Counted from the stretch's first letter, positions 32,963 to 42,228 are shown. The stretch: 64,000 nucleotides of DNA from Dietzia lutea (GCF_003096075.1 NZ_CP015449.1:434001-498000); one strand, 5' to 3'. Translations and numbers: made by a program. The notes: a model not told the origin generated them from the letters alone.

Positions 32963-33631
32963 TCAGCGGCCGCCTGCCCGGGGTTCGTCCTCTCCCGTCG
33001 TGGCCTCGTCCTCCGCCACGGCACCGTCGGCTCCGGGCAGACCCGCGCCGACTCCGCCGACGTCGGTGATCGTCCAGTCGGAGGCGCGGTCCATGGTGAG
33101 CGTGTAGGTGGCCGTCGCCGCGACGCCCTCCGGGGTCTGCTTGCTCCGGGACGTCATGTCCACGAAGACCTGAACGACGAACGTGTCCCCGTCGGTCTCC
33201 GAGACCTCCGCCGCGAGCAGGCGCGCGGTGGAGGTGTACTCCATCCGCGTCAGCCAGGGGCCCACCACATCGACGGCGGCCTCGAGCTTGGGGGCGAGCT
33301 GATCGCTCACGCCCTCGGAGAGAGCGTCGCGCCACCCGTCGAGATCCTCGTAGTCGACAGCGGAGACCGCCATCGCGTACTCGGAGGCCACCTCCTCGGC
33401 AGCCGCCTCGGTGTCGAGCCGCCCCTGCAGCTGCGCGAGCCGCGCGTCCGAGTCGTCGGTGGCCCAGAGGGTGGCAAAGACGGCTGCGGCCACGAGCGCC
33501 GCGACGGCAACGACGGCGAGGACGCGCGTCGATCGCCACCACGGCGTCGCCGTGCGGTCGGCGGTAGCGGTGGGCGCGGCGGTGGTGGGCTCTGTCGTGG
33601 TGGGCTCGGTGGTGGACTCTGTGTCTGCCAT
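32963..33631 (-). CDS. Mce-associated membrane protein (Mas)
   Basis: Last gene of the mce operon, 222 aa. The layout is that of Mce-associated (Mas) proteins: a Thr/Glu/Pro-rich cytoplasmic N-terminus, one membrane helix at about 36-57 (V-L-A-V-V-A-V-A-A-L-V), a helical stretch, and an extracytoplasmic NTF2-like domain (about 75-195) with Y-E-D-L-D-G-W-R-D-A-L. Mas proteins are thought to stabilise or tune the Mce transporter. ATG 33631 follows GAGGAG by 8 bases. An in-frame ATG at 33706 overlaps the mceF stop as ATGA, but the 25 extra residues are Arg/Pro-rich and not family-like. Confidence 0.8.
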   Translation of the reverse strand: MADTESTTEPTTTEPTTAAPTATADRTATPWWRSTRVLAVVAVAALVAAAVFATLWATDDSDARLAQLQGRLDTEAAAEEVASEYAMAVSAVDYEDLDGWRDALSEGVSDQLAPKLEAAVDVVGPWLTRMEYTSTARLLAAEVSETDGDTFVVQVFVDMTSRSKQTPEGVAATATYTLTMDRASDWTITDVGGVGAGLPGADGAVAEDEATTGEDEPRAGGR

Positions 33632-33702
33632 GTGGCGGGCTCCTCGGGGCGGATCGTCAGGACGGTGGTCTGTTGTGGCGCGGACGCCGGGTCCTGCCCG
33701 GG

Positions 33703-34653
33703 TCATCGGGGCATGGTGACGGTGAAACGGACGGCGTCGTCCGGCGCGGTGGCGATCGCGTTCTCGAGCAGGGTCGCGATGTCGAGGTTCGCGATGCTCG
33801 GCCCCACCGCTCCCGTGACGGGCCGGAGGGCCTGGCCGATCGCGCCCACTTCGGGGGCGAGGTCGCCGAGGACGCGGTAGAGCTGTTCCTGTTCGTCGCG
33901 CCACGAGCCCAGGATCTCGTCACCCTTGAGGACGGCGGACCCCTGGAACAGATAGTCATAGGACACGCCCAGGGTCTCGCCGAACTGGTCGAGCTTCGGC
34001 GGGGCCTCGGTGAGGGTGGGTCGGACCCAGTCCACGTCGCCCATGACGGAGGCGAAATCGCGCAGCACCCGGTCCAACGAGCCCTCATGCCGGGAGAGCG
34101 TGAGCAGCAGCAGCTCCGCTCCGCGCTGGGCCTCGGGCAGGGTCGTCTCCAGCCCGTCGACGGTATGGGACAGCGTCTCCACCATGCTGCGGACCGAGTC
34201 GGCGTCGGTCTGGTCCAGTAGATCGGAGGTGGAGGACAGGAGTTCGGGCACGGAGGTCGGCAACACGACCTGCTCGGTGAGGATCGCGCCGTCCTCGATG
34301 TACGGGCCGTCGGTGGTGTCCGGCAGCAGGGAGAAGACCGGCTCGCCGAGGGTGGACAGGTTCTCGACCCTCATCCGGGACTCGACCGGGATGCGGTACT
34401 CCGAGTTGTAGGAGATCCCGAGCCGGACCGCGCCGGGGACGCCGTCGACCGAGTCGATGCGACCGACGGGCACGCCGCGGTAGACCACGTCCGACCCGAC
34501 GCGTAGCCCGCCGGCGTCGCGGAGGTCGACGGTCGCGTGCGTGCGCTCGACGGTCGGCTCGAGCTTGAGGACCGCCAGCGCGAGGTACGCGCTGCCGACG
34601 ACCATCACCAGGAACAGTCCGAGCGTGGAGAGCCACAGAGGTATACGTGTCAT
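33703..34653 (-). CDS. mceF: Mce family protein MceF
   Basis: Sixth MCE subunit, 316 aa. One N-terminal membrane helix (about 8-28) anchors it; the MCE domain follows at about 38-115 (H-A-T-V-D-L-R-D-A-G-G-L-R-V-G-S-D-V, then Y-R-G-V-P-V-G-R-I), and the rest is the helical tube-forming region. The six Mce proteins are thought to make a heterohexameric channel carrying lipid from the outer mycomembrane to the YrbE permeases. It is shorter than many mycobacterial MceF proteins (about 400-500 aa). The start overlaps the mceE stop by 4 bases (ATGA). Confidence 0.92.
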   Translation of the reverse strand: MTRIPLWLSTLGLFLVMVVGSAYLALAVLKLEPTVERTHATVDLRDAGGLRVGSDVVYRGVPVGRIDSVDGVPGAVRLGISYNSEYRIPVESRMRVENLSTLGEPVFSLLPDTTDGPYIEDGAILTEQVVLPTSVPELLSSTSDLLDQTDADSVRSMVETLSHTVDGLETTLPEAQRGAELLLLTLSRHEGSLDRVLRDFASVMGDVDWVRPTLTEAPPKLDQFGETLGVSYDYLFQGSAVLKGDEILGSWRDEQEQLYRVLGDLAPEVGAIGQALRPVTGAVGPSIANLDIATLLENAIATAPDDAVRFTVTMPR

Positions 34654-35675
34654 GGGATCGCCCCCACCATGCGCAGCAGGACCAGCCCGTCCTTGGCGGG
34701 CTGTCCGGGGTCGCCGACCACCGAGACGGACCGGATGTCGACCCCGGGGCCCAGGAGGAAGGGCGTGATCTTGTCCTCGACCAGGGCGGTCATGTCACCG
34801 AGGTTCCCCCTCATCTCGTATGCGGTCGGCGACGGCTCGCGGAGCAGCGGCGCCAGGATCTCGAGGTTGCGGTTGATGTGGGGCATCCGCGGGATGAGCC
34901 ACTCCAGGCCGGAGACCAGTGTGTTGACGTCGATCACGATGTTGAGCACCGCATCCATGAAGTAGGGGACCCGTTCGAGTCGGTAGCGCGCGGTGTCGGA
35001 GAAGATGAACCCCATCTCCTCCCGTGTCTCCACCAGGCGGCGGGAGAGACCATCGGTCGCGGTGACGATGCGGTCGATCTGGTCCAGGTTGGAGGCCGCG
35101 TCGCTCAGGTCCTCCGAGATGTGACCGGCGAGCTCGGCGGTCTCGGCGGGGTCCTCGGGGAGGACCTCGTTGATCTGATCGATCGACTTCTCCAGCTCCA
35201 TGAGGCTGCCGCCGTTGACGAACATGGCGATCCGGTCGAGCATCGCCTCGATCTGCGGCCCGGGGTCGGTGTGGCTCAGCGGGATGGTGTCGCCGTCCCG
35301 GAGCGGCTCGCCCGCGTCGGCGGGCATGAGTGCGATGTAGATGTCGCCGAGGATCGTGGACTGGCGGAGCTCGGCGCGGGTGCCGCGGGGGAACTCGACG
35401 GAGTCGCGGATGTCGACGTGGGCGATCGCGCGCTCGGGCTCCAGGGTGATCCCCTCCAGCGAACCGATGCTGATGCCGCCGCTGCGGACGTCCGCGCCCG
35501 CGGGGAGGCTGAGCAGCGACGCGAACTCCAGGTCCAGCCGGTACGTGGGGCCGCTGACGCCGCTGCCCGGCAGGGCGTGGTCGCTCGGGTCGAACGTGCA
35601 GCCCGCCAGGACGAGGAGGGCGGCGAGCGGCGCCGCGAGCAGGCCGACGAAACGCCGTCGTCGTGGCGCGGTCAT
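34650..35675 (-). CDS. mceE: Mce family lipoprotein MceE
   Basis: Fifth MCE subunit, 341 aa, and the lipoprotein member of the set (LprK type): basic n-region M-T-A-P-R-R-R-R, hydrophobic core and lipobox L-A-G-C with C26. The MCE domain is at about 42-118 (L-D-L-E-F-A-S-L-L-S-L-P-A-G-A-D-V), followed by helices with G-L-S-R-R-L-V. Its position as fifth gene and the lipobox match mceE in mycobacterial operons. ATG 35675 overlaps the mceD stop by 4 bases. Confidence 0.93.
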   Translation of the reverse strand: MTAPRRRRFVGLLAAPLAALLVLAGCTFDPSDHALPGSGVSGPTYRLDLEFASLLSLPAGADVRSGGISIGSLEGITLEPERAIAHVDIRDSVEFPRGTRAELRQSTILGDIYIALMPADAGEPLRDGDTIPLSHTDPGPQIEAMLDRIAMFVNGGSLMELEKSIDQINEVLPEDPAETAELAGHISEDLSDAASNLDQIDRIVTATDGLSRRLVETREEMGFIFSDTARYRLERVPYFMDAVLNIVIDVNTLVSGLEWLIPRMPHINRNLEILAPLLREPSPTAYEMRGNLGDMTALVEDKITPFLLGPGVDIRSVSVVGDPGQPAKDGLVLLRMVGAIP

Positions 35676-36772
35676 GGGGCCTCCCCGAGTGTCGAGAACA
35701 TGAGCTGGGGCAGTGGTGCGGTGATGGTGTGCGGGGACTCGGCCGTGCAGTCGCCGAGGCCCGCGGTGCGGAGCGCACCGCAGACCGCGGGCGCGTCGGG
35801 AACCGACAGGCGTACATGGGGTGGCGCGTAGTCCACGGCCACGGCTCCCGGTCGGGAACCGACCATGGTCTCGGCGAGGTGGATGACCCCGGGGATCGCC
35901 TGGAACAGTTCCTCCGACTCCTCGACGCGCGCCCGGACCATGGTCAGCGTCGGGATGGTCGTCTCGAGCGCGCTGAGCGCCTCCCCCATGTGCTCGTTGA
36001 ACAGTCGGTCCATGGGCTCCACGGCCAGGGACAGTTTCTCGACGAGGATTTTGGCCACCACCAGCATCTGCTCGATACCGGCGAGACCCGGCGCGAAGGT
36101 CTGGGCGGTCGTCTTGACGTCGTCCCAGTTGGTGGTCACCACCGTGCTCAGCTCGGCGGAGTTGTCCAGCAACAACCCCAGGTTGAGCATGAACTCGTCC
36201 GAGCCGGACAGCAGCTCGGCGAGGTCGCGCAGCTCGCGGTTGAGGGTGGGGCCGAGCGAGTCGAACTCGCTTCCCGCCCGCCGGAGGGTCGTCTCAAGGG
36301 GAGCCTGACCGTCCGGCCCCTTCTCGGTCATCTGCCGGACCAGCTCTGAGAAGGAGCCGAGTGCCTGGGACACGGTGACGGGGGTGCGGGTACGTGAGGT
36401 GTCGATGCACGTGCCCTCGTCGAGCGTGGGACCTTCTGCGGGATCGGCGTCGACGAGCTCGACCCGGCGGTCGGTGAGGACGGAGGCGTGGGTGATCACC
36501 GCCCCGGTGTCGGCGGGCAGGTCGCGGTCGTCGATGGTCATCTCGACGCGGACGCGGGCCCCCTCCGGGTCGATGGTGTCGACCTTGCCCACGGGGATCC
36601 CGCGGATGGTCACGGGGGACTCGGGGAACAGTCCGTAGCTGGCGTCGAAGTAGGCGCACACGGTGTTCCCGCCGCGGGTGGGGTCGAGCACGGCGGCGCC
36701 GGTCGCCACGAGCGCGCCGGTGGCGGCGAGGGCGAGCGCGGTGCGCAGCACGCGGGGTCCGAGCGTTCCCAT
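35672..36772 (-). CDS. mceD: Mce family protein MceD
   Basis: Fourth MCE subunit, 366 aa. A membrane anchor (about 8-28) precedes the MCE domain at about 36-112 (Y-F-D-A-S-Y-G-L-F-P-E-S-P-V-T-I-R-G-I-P-V-G-K-V) and a helical C-terminus. Cysteines at the N-terminal side (T-V-C-A-Y-F) and the far C-terminus (V-C-G-A-L, G-D-C) recur in MceC/MceD relatives. It begins at ATG 36772, 2 bases after the mceC stop, and overlaps mceE by 4 bases. Confidence 0.92.
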   Translation of the reverse strand: MGTLGPRVLRTALALAATGALVATGAAVLDPTRGGNTVCAYFDASYGLFPESPVTIRGIPVGKVDTIDPEGARVRVEMTIDDRDLPADTGAVITHASVLTDRRVELVDADPAEGPTLDEGTCIDTSRTRTPVTVSQALGSFSELVRQMTEKGPDGQAPLETTLRRAGSEFDSLGPTLNRELRDLAELLSGSDEFMLNLGLLLDNSAELSTVVTTNWDDVKTTAQTFAPGLAGIEQMLVVAKILVEKLSLAVEPMDRLFNEHMGEALSALETTIPTLTMVRARVEESEELFQAIPGVIHLAETMVGSRPGAVAVDYAPPHVRLSVPDAPAVCGALRTAGLGDCTAESPHTITAPLPQLMFSTLGEAP

Positions 36773-36774
36773 CG

Positions 36775-37791
36775 TCAGCACCTCATCCCTGGTTGCGGCA
36801 GGCAGACCTCGGGGCGGTCGAGGGTGAGCCCGCTCTGGTCGATGAGCACGCGCCCCTCGGGGCCGGCGACCGCCGAGAGGTCGCGGACGGTGCCGGTCAC
36901 GGAGTCGAGCATCTCCTCGGTCGATTTCCTCAGCTCGTCGGCCGAGCGGGTGGCCTCCTTGAGGTGCGGGATGATGGGCTCGACCTTGCTGGCGTACGGG
37001 CCGGACAGGAAGTCGAACAGCAGACCGGAGAGACCGGCCAGGCCGTCGGCGAACGTCTTGACGTCGTCGGCGGCGGCGAGCAGCTGGGGTCCGAGGACGG
37101 CGTAGCCGCGGATGATCTCCAGCGCGAGGTCCTGGTTGGCGTTGACGGTGCCCAGGTACTCGTTGGACAGGGAGAGCAGGTCCTCCACCTGGGTCTTCTG
37201 ACGGGCCATCACGTCCATGACCGCCTCGATGTCGGTCGCCGTGGTCTCGAGGGCGCCGGGGGAGCCGTCGAGCGAGCGGGCGGTGGCGTCGAGCGCGCGG
37301 CGCAGCTCGGCGGTGTCCAGTTCGGCGATCACGGCGTCTGCCTCGGCGAACATGTCGGCCACGAGGAACGGCAGCTGTGCCCGCTCCAGGGGGATGGGTC
37401 CGGTCAGGGGGTCGTCGCCGGCCGGCAGCAGCGCCACGTAGAGGCCGCCGACGGGGCTGAGCATGCGGACCGACACCTCGGTCCGGTCGCCGATGAAGTG
37501 CTCGGAGTCGACGGAGAACTCCACGTCGACGTGGTCGTCGTCGAGCTCGAGCGCCTCGACCCTGCCCACGGGGACGCCGGCGATCCGGACGTCGTCCCCG
37601 GCGGCGAGGCCGCCGGATTCGGGGATCTCGAGCATGTACCGGTCCGTGCCGGGCGGGCGCAGATAGAGCCCGGCGACCACCGCGAAGATCGTCACGAGCA
37701 CCACGACGCCCACGACGGCCCACCACATCTGGGCCCGCGGGTCGGCGTCCTCGGAACCGAAGTCCAGGCGCCCGAAGGTTCTGGTGCGCAT
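36775..37791 (-). CDS. mceC: Mce family protein MceC
   Basis: Third MCE subunit, 338 aa. An N-terminal cytoplasmic tail with F-G-S-E-D-A-D-P-R, one membrane helix (about 22-44), MCE domain at about 52-130 (L-E-I-P-E-S-G-G-L-A-A-G-D-D-V-R-I-A-G-V-P-V-G-R-V, given here as spaced residues) and a helical region. The C-terminal C-L-P-Q-P-G-M-R-C may hold a disulfide. Start ATG 37791 overlaps the mceB stop by one base (TGATG), so translation is coupled. Confidence 0.92.
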   Translation of the reverse strand: MRTRTFGRLDFGSEDADPRAQMWWAVVGVVVLVTIFAVVAGLYLRPPGTDRYMLEIPESGGLAAGDDVRIAGVPVGRVEALELDDDHVDVEFSVDSEHFIGDRTEVSVRMLSPVGGLYVALLPAGDDPLTGPIPLERAQLPFLVADMFAEADAVIAELDTAELRRALDATARSLDGSPGALETTATDIEAVMDVMARQKTQVEDLLSLSNEYLGTVNANQDLALEIIRGYAVLGPQLLAAADDVKTFADGLAGLSGLLFDFLSGPYASKVEPIIPHLKEATRSADELRKSTEEMLDSVTGTVRDLSAVAGPEGRVLIDQSGLTLDRPEVCLPQPGMRC

Positions 37792-38807
37792 CAGGGCTTC
37801 TCCTCGCACACGACGAGCTGGCGGCCCTCGAGCAGGACCTCGGCCTCGATCGGAACCGGCACCCCGCCGCTGCTGCACTGCAGCTCGGGGTCGGACGTGG
37901 GGATGAGGGCGTTGATGCCGCCGAGGATCCCCGGCAGGCGGCGGTAGGCCTCGATGACCGGGGCGGGGTCGGCGTAGCTCTCGTCGGTGCGGCGGATGAA
38001 GTCGTCGTGCCGGTCGGTCGCACCCAGCCCGATGCGCGAGAGCAGGTCGACGGTCTCGCCGATCTGGGTGAATTCCACCGCGCCCAGCTCGACGAGCTGC
38101 AGGAACTCGCCGAGCCGGGTGACGAGCGGGGTGAAGATCGAGTGGAAGACCTCGAGCATGTTCTGCAGGTTCCCGGAGCGGCCCCGCAGCTGGCTGTCGA
38201 GGGCGGTGAGGTTGTCGAGGATCGTGCTCATGAGCAGGCTCCGGTCCTCGGCGTAGGTGGCCAGGGTGGCGATGTCGCGCAGGACCGGGGTGGGGCTGGT
38301 CTCGCTGCCCTCGACGAGCGCCGCGACGTTCGTGGCGAGACTGTTGTAGACGGCCGGGTCGGTCTCGCGCAGCAGAGGCTTGAGCCCGTTGAACACGGTG
38401 GTGATGTCGAAGGAGTCGACGGTGTTGGTGACGGGCTGGTCGGGGTCGATCTCGGCGGCGCCCGCGTCCCCGAGCTCGAGTTCGAGGTAGCGCTGGCCGG
38501 TGAGGTTCTGCATCTTCACGAGCAGGCGGTCGGATTCGCGCAGCCGGTAGTCGTCCTGAAGGGTCAGGTCGACCACGGCCTCGTAGTCGTCCGAGATGGA
38601 GATGTCGGTGATCTTGCCGACCGGGACGCCGCGCAGGCGGACATCGGCGTTCTCGCGGAGGCCGAAGACGTCGCCGAAGACGGCCTGGTAGCGGGTGGTG
38701 GAGCCGTCGACGGGACGCTGGATGGCCTGGACGATGAGGACGATCACGGCCAACACGGCGAGGAACACCAGAGCGAGCCTGATCGCGGCCTGACGGGTCG
38801 TGGTCAC
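37791..38807 (-). CDS. mceB: Mce family protein MceB
   Basis: Second MCE subunit, 338 aa: membrane anchor at about 8-28, MCE domain at about 36-115 with Y-Q-A-V-F-G-D-V-F-G-L-R-E-N-A-D-V-R and L-R-G-V-P-V-G-K-I, and Q-N-L-T-G-Q-R-Y-L-E-L, characteristic of MceB. The C-terminus has two cysteines (L-Q-C-S-S-G, V-V-C-E-E). GTG 38807 overlaps the mceA stop by 4 bases (GTGA). Confidence 0.92.
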   Translation of the reverse strand: MTTTRQAAIRLALVFLAVLAVIVLIVQAIQRPVDGSTTRYQAVFGDVFGLRENADVRLRGVPVGKITDISISDDYEAVVDLTLQDDYRLRESDRLLVKMQNLTGQRYLELELGDAGAAEIDPDQPVTNTVDSFDITTVFNGLKPLLRETDPAVYNSLATNVAALVEGSETSPTPVLRDIATLATYAEDRSLLMSTILDNLTALDSQLRGRSGNLQNMLEVFHSIFTPLVTRLGEFLQLVELGAVEFTQIGETVDLLSRIGLGATDRHDDFIRRTDESYADPAPVIEAYRRLPGILGGINALIPTSDPELQCSSGGVPVPIEAEVLLEGRQLVVCEEKP

Positions 38808-39826
38808 GGAGTACCTCCGGTGGCCTGCATCGGTACCTGGAACGCGGGGAAGGACTCCAGCACCACGTCGACGCCCAGGGTGACCCGGTCCCCGTCGCGG
38901 TGCAGGACGCCGTCCGCGGTGTCGATGGCGCGGGAGACGTGGTCGGGCCGGACGTCCGCCAGGGCGTGGTTGAGCGGGATGAGCAGGTCGAGGAGCATGT
39001 CGACCGTGCCGTCGAGCGGCTGGAGTGAGCTGGCGAGGTTGCCCGACAGTGCCAGGACGAGGTTGGAGACCTCGGTGATGGTGGCGCTGGCCTGGCGGGT
39101 CCGCGCCTCGTCGTCGAGCTCCTCGACCGAGGCGATGTCACCCAGCACTCCCAGCGCGGACGGGGTCGCGGCCTCGATCCCCTCGGAGATGTCGGCGGAT
39201 TTGCGCAGCACGTCGGCCAGGGGCTGGTTCTGCGTGCGGGCCACGTTCCGCAGGACGAGGAGCGCGGAGGCCAGCAGGGGCGCCATCTGGTTGGTCATGT
39301 CGGCGGAGCTGTTCAGGGCCTCGGAGAGGTCGGTGGTCACCACGTCCAGCATGAGGCGGCCGGAGTCGCGGAGGACGGTGGTCACCGTGTGGTCGGGGAC
39401 GTCGCCGAGGTGCAGGGTCACGCCGGGGGTGACGGGGCCGCCGCCGGGCTGGGGGATCAGTTCGAAGGCGGTGGAGCCGAAGACGTTGGAGGAGACGAAC
39501 CGGGTCTGGAGGGAGGTGGAGAGGAGTTCGGCGTCGTCGGTGTCGACGCTGAGGGTGACGAGCTGGCGCCGGGGGCCGATCGGTTCCACGTCGACGACGT
39601 TGCCGACGTCGGTGCCGCGGAGCCGCACCGAGGTCTCCTGTGTGACACCGTCGCCGAGCCCGTCGGCGGTGACGGTGAACTGGAACTGTCCGGTGCGGTC
39701 GGCGCGGGTGGCCTGCCACGTGCCGACGACGATGAGGGCGACGACGACGAGGACCGCGATCCCCCGGATCCGCAGGCCGGCCCGGGTGGGGCCCAGTGGC
39801 GTGTTCTCGCGCTGCGTACTGCTCAT
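38804..39826 (-). CDS. mceA: Mce family protein MceA
   Basis: First MCE subunit, 340 aa: membrane anchor at about 20-38, MCE domain at about 46-120 (F-T-V-T-A-D-G-L-G-D-G-V, L-R-G-T-D-V-G-N-V) and a helical C-terminal half. The ATG at 39826 lies 10 bases after the yrbEB stop with GAGGGGG as ribosome binding site. In mycobacterial mce loci the lipid specificity (cholesterol, fatty acids) differs by operon and cannot be read from this sequence; no fadD5 or steroid gene is nearby. Confidence 0.92.
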   Translation of the reverse strand: MSSTQRENTPLGPTRAGLRIRGIAVLVVVALIVVGTWQATRADRTGQFQFTVTADGLGDGVTQETSVRLRGTDVGNVVDVEPIGPRRQLVTLSVDTDDAELLSTSLQTRFVSSNVFGSTAFELIPQPGGGPVTPGVTLHLGDVPDHTVTTVLRDSGRLMLDVVTTDLSEALNSSADMTNQMAPLLASALLVLRNVARTQNQPLADVLRKSADISEGIEAATPSALGVLGDIASVEELDDEARTRQASATITEVSNLVLALSGNLASSLQPLDGTVDMLLDLLIPLNHALADVRPDHVSRAIDTADGVLHRDGDRVTLGVDVVLESFPAFQVPMQATGGTP

Positions 39827-39836
39827 GTCGGCCCCC

Positions 39837-40754
39837 TCACCCGGAGAACTGGATGGTCGAGTCGAGCCCCCACATGGCCAGCGTGAGGATCATGTCGGTG
39901 ACCACGATGAGGACGAGGCTGGCGCGGATCGCCCGGCCGGACGCGATGCCGACGCCCTCGGGCCCGCCCGTCGCGTGGAAGCCCTGGTACGCGTGGACCA
40001 GCCCGACGACGAGGACGAAGACGACGACCTTGGCCAGTGAGTAGAGCAGGTCGATCGGCTCGGTGAACATGTCGAAGTAGTGGTCGAACGCCGCCGGCGA
40101 TCCCGCGACCACGGAGATCGTGAGGCGCGACGAGGCGTAGCAGAGGGCCAGCGCGATGAGGTACGTGGGGACGATCGCGATGACGGACGCGATGAGACGG
40201 CTCGACACGACGTAGGAAATGGGGTCGATGGCCTGCGCCTCGAGGGCGTCGATCTCCTCGGAGATGCGCATCGAGCCGATCTCGGCGGTGATCCGGCAGC
40301 CGGCCTGGGCGGCGAAGCCGATCGCCGCGATGAGCGGGGCGAGCTCGCGGGGGTTGGCCAGCGCCGACATCGCCCCGGTGAGCGGGCCCATCCCGAGCAT
40401 GTCGAGCGCGTTGAAGCCGACGATGCCGATCATCGTGCCCGCGACCGCGCCGAGGATGGCCAGGACCGGCGCGACACCACCGCCGACGATGACGGCCCTG
40501 CCGTTGCCCCAGGTCAGATCGGTGAACACCGCCATGGTGTGGCGGCGGTGCCGGCGGAGCGCGTGCCCGACGCCGAGGAAGGACAGCAGGACGAACTGCA
40601 GGTAGCCGCCCAGCGTCTCGACGGGCGTCCAGGCCCGGTCGACGGTCCGGCGGGCGCGGAGCAGTCCCGGTCGGTGCGGCGCGGGGACGGCGTAGGCGAC
40701 GTGCTCGGTCGGCCGGTGCCCGCTCGGTCGGTGCTCGGTCTGTCGGTGGCTCAT
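39837..40754 (-). CDS. yrbEB: MCE transporter permease YrbEB (MlaE family)
   Basis: Second ABC-type permease of the Mce importer, 305 aa, MlaE/YrbE family. A His-rich N-terminus (repeats of T-E-H-R-P and S-G-H-R-P, residues about 4-18) is followed by the permease domain with G-F-A-A-Q-A-G-C-R-I-T-A-E-I-G-S-M-R at about 171-188, including the E-I-G-x-M-R motif that contacts the MceG-type ATPase, and E-I-D-A-L-E-A-Q-A-I-D-P. Five membrane helices are predicted. ATG 40754 shares one base with the yrbEA stop (TGATG). The ATPase gene itself is not in the window, as in mycobacteria where it is encoded elsewhere. Confidence 0.93.
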   Translation of the reverse strand: MSHRQTEHRPSGHRPTEHVAYAVPAPHRPGLLRARRTVDRAWTPVETLGGYLQFVLLSFLGVGHALRRHRRHTMAVFTDLTWGNGRAVIVGGGVAPVLAILGAVAGTMIGIVGFNALDMLGMGPLTGAMSALANPRELAPLIAAIGFAAQAGCRITAEIGSMRISEEIDALEAQAIDPISYVVSSRLIASVIAIVPTYLIALALCYASSRLTISVVAGSPAAFDHYFDMFTEPIDLLYSLAKVVVFVLVVGLVHAYQGFHATGGPEGVGIASGRAIRASLVLIVVTDMILTLAMWGLDSTIQFSG

Positions 40755-41587
40755 CACAGGAACCTCATCGGGACGAACATCAGGACCACCTGGGTGATGA
40801 AGAGGTTGGCGATCATGCAGGCGAGGATCCCGAGCACCACCGCTGCGTTGACGGCGTCCGCGACGCCCTTCGGGCCTCCGCGGGCCTCGAGTCCGCGCTG
40901 GCTGGCGATCACCGCGACGAGGAACCCGAACACGGCGGCCTTGAGCAGGCACACCACCAGGTCGGTCACGGACGCGAAGCTGCCGAACGAGAGCCAGTAG
41001 GAGCCGGGGGCGACGCCCTGGCCGAGCGAGGCGACGGCGAAGCTCGCGATGACGCTCATGAGGATGATGAGCACCGACAGCATGGGCGCGACCAGCAGCA
41101 TGGCGAGGATGCGCGGGGCGACCAGGCGCTGGTGCGGATCGATGCCCATGGTGCGCAGGGCGTCAATCTCGTCGCGGATCGTGCGGGAGGCCAGGTCGGC
41201 GGCGATCGCGGAGCCGCCGGCACCGCCGATGAGCAGGGCGGCGGCGAGTGGGGCGATCTGTTGCATCACGCCCATTCCACCGACGGCGCCGGCCATCGAG
41301 TTGGCGCCGACGCTGTCGGTCATGCTGCCCACCTGCACCGCGATCACCACTCCGAGCGGCAGGGCGACCAACACCGCGGGCAGCGCGGAGACGGAGAAGT
41401 AGAACCAGGCCTGGACCAGCACCTCCTTCAGCGGCAGGCGGCCGCGGAGGAGGTCGGTGACGAGGTAGGCGGTCGACCGGAACGTCAGGCGCAGCAGGCG
41501 ACCGTGGGTGCGCATGGCGTCGCCCGCGCGCGTGACCACGGCGGGCGGGGTGCGTCGCTCGTCGGTGGTGGGGGTGGCGGTGCTCAT
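40754..41587 (-). CDS. yrbEA: MCE transporter permease YrbEA (MlaE family)
   Basis: First MlaE-family permease of the Mce importer, 277 aa. It has the amphipathic N-terminus plus Q-A-W-F-Y-F-S-V, the coupling region G-G-A-G-G-S-A-I-A-A-D-L-A-S-R-T-I-R-D-E-I-D-A-L (about 122-145) and M-G-I-D-P, followed by further helices. ATG 41587 overlaps the tetR stop by 4 bases (ATGA), an unusual coupling of regulator and transporter translation. YrbEA and YrbEB form the membrane core that the six Mce proteins cap. Confidence 0.93.
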   Translation of the reverse strand: MSTATPTTDERRTPPAVVTRAGDAMRTHGRLLRLTFRSTAYLVTDLLRGRLPLKEVLVQAWFYFSVSALPAVLVALPLGVVIAVQVGSMTDSVGANSMAGAVGGMGVMQQIAPLAAALLIGGAGGSAIAADLASRTIRDEIDALRTMGIDPHQRLVAPRILAMLLVAPMLSVLIILMSVIASFAVASLGQGVAPGSYWLSFGSFASVTDLVVCLLKAAVFGFLVAVIASQRGLEARGGPKGVADAVNAAVVLGILACMIANLFITQVVLMFVPMRFL

Positions 41588-42213
41588 GGCACCTCCGCGC
41601 CGGGGGCGAGCAGGAACGCGAGCATCGAGGCGGCGAGGCGTCGCACGCCCTCGTCGGACCCCGCCGCCGGCCCGAGGTCGGGCGTGAGCCAGGTGCTCAC
41701 GAAGAACCGCGCGATGATCTCCGCCGCGGTGCGGATGTCGGTGTCCGTGCGGGAGTCGTCGACCGTGTAGCGCAGCTGGGCCTCGATCGAGGCGATCAGC
41801 ATCTCGGCGACCTGCCGGTCGTTGATGATGTCGAGCGCGTTGCCGTCGGCGACGATCCTCCTGGCCACGGGATGGGTCCGGACGATCCTGATCGCCCGGA
41901 CGAACCACTCGGCGGCGCGCGCTGTCGGGTCGGCCGTCGTGGCGGCCGAGAGGCGGAGCTCGTCGAGGAAGTTCTCCAACTCCCATGCGAACGCTCTCCT
42001 CACGAGTTCCCCCTTGGTCTCGAAGCGGCGGAAGACGGTGGCACGACCCACGCCGGCCTCGCCGGCGACGTCCGCAACGGACATGCGTTCCGTCCCGTGC
42101 CGCCCGAGGCAGACCAGGGTGGCGCGCAGGATCGCGATGTCGGTGTCGTCGGCCTCTTCGCGGGTGCCGGTGACCGCCCCCAGGAGGAGAGCTCGCAGCG
42201 TCGTGAGTCCCAT
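41584..42213 (-). CDS. TetR-family regulator of the mce operon
   Basis: A 209-aa TetR-type regulator. The helix-turn-helix is in residues about 26-66: I-A-I-L-R-A-T-L, M-S-V-A-D-V-A-G-E-A-G-V-G-R-A-T-V-F-R-R-F-E-T-K-G-E-L as a spaced consensus. The C-terminal ligand domain is less conserved. It is the first gene of the mce operon and overlaps yrbEA by ATGA, so it probably regulates its own operon. A TACCGT -10 box ends 9 bases before ATG 42213, and an AT-rich palindromic patch at 42243-42274 is the likely operator. The inducer is unknown; a lipid or steroid would fit the context. Confidence 0.88.
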   Translation of the reverse strand: MGLTTLRALLLGAVTGTREEADDTDIAILRATLVCLGRHGTERMSVADVAGEAGVGRATVFRRFETKGELVRRAFAWELENFLDELRLSAATTADPTARAAEWFVRAIRIVRTHPVARRIVADGNALDIINDRQVAEMLIASIEAQLRYTVDDSRTDTDIRTAAEIIARFFVSTWLTPDLGPAAGSDEGVRRLAASMLAFLLAPGAEVP

Positions 42214-42222
42214 GAGTCAGGG

Positions 42223-42228
42223 ACGGTA
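42223..42228 (-). promoter_or_regulatory. -10 box of the tetR-mce operon
   Basis: TACCGT on the minus strand, 9 bases before the ATG at 42213; too close for a normal ribosome binding site. Confidence 0.55.

Noticed and set aside
33632-33706. Upstream ATGA-coupled start for the Mas gene
   Set aside because: The 25 extra residues are Arg/Pro/Gly-rich, while ATG 33631 has GAGGAG at proper spacing and a normal Mas N-terminus. Kept as an alternative only.
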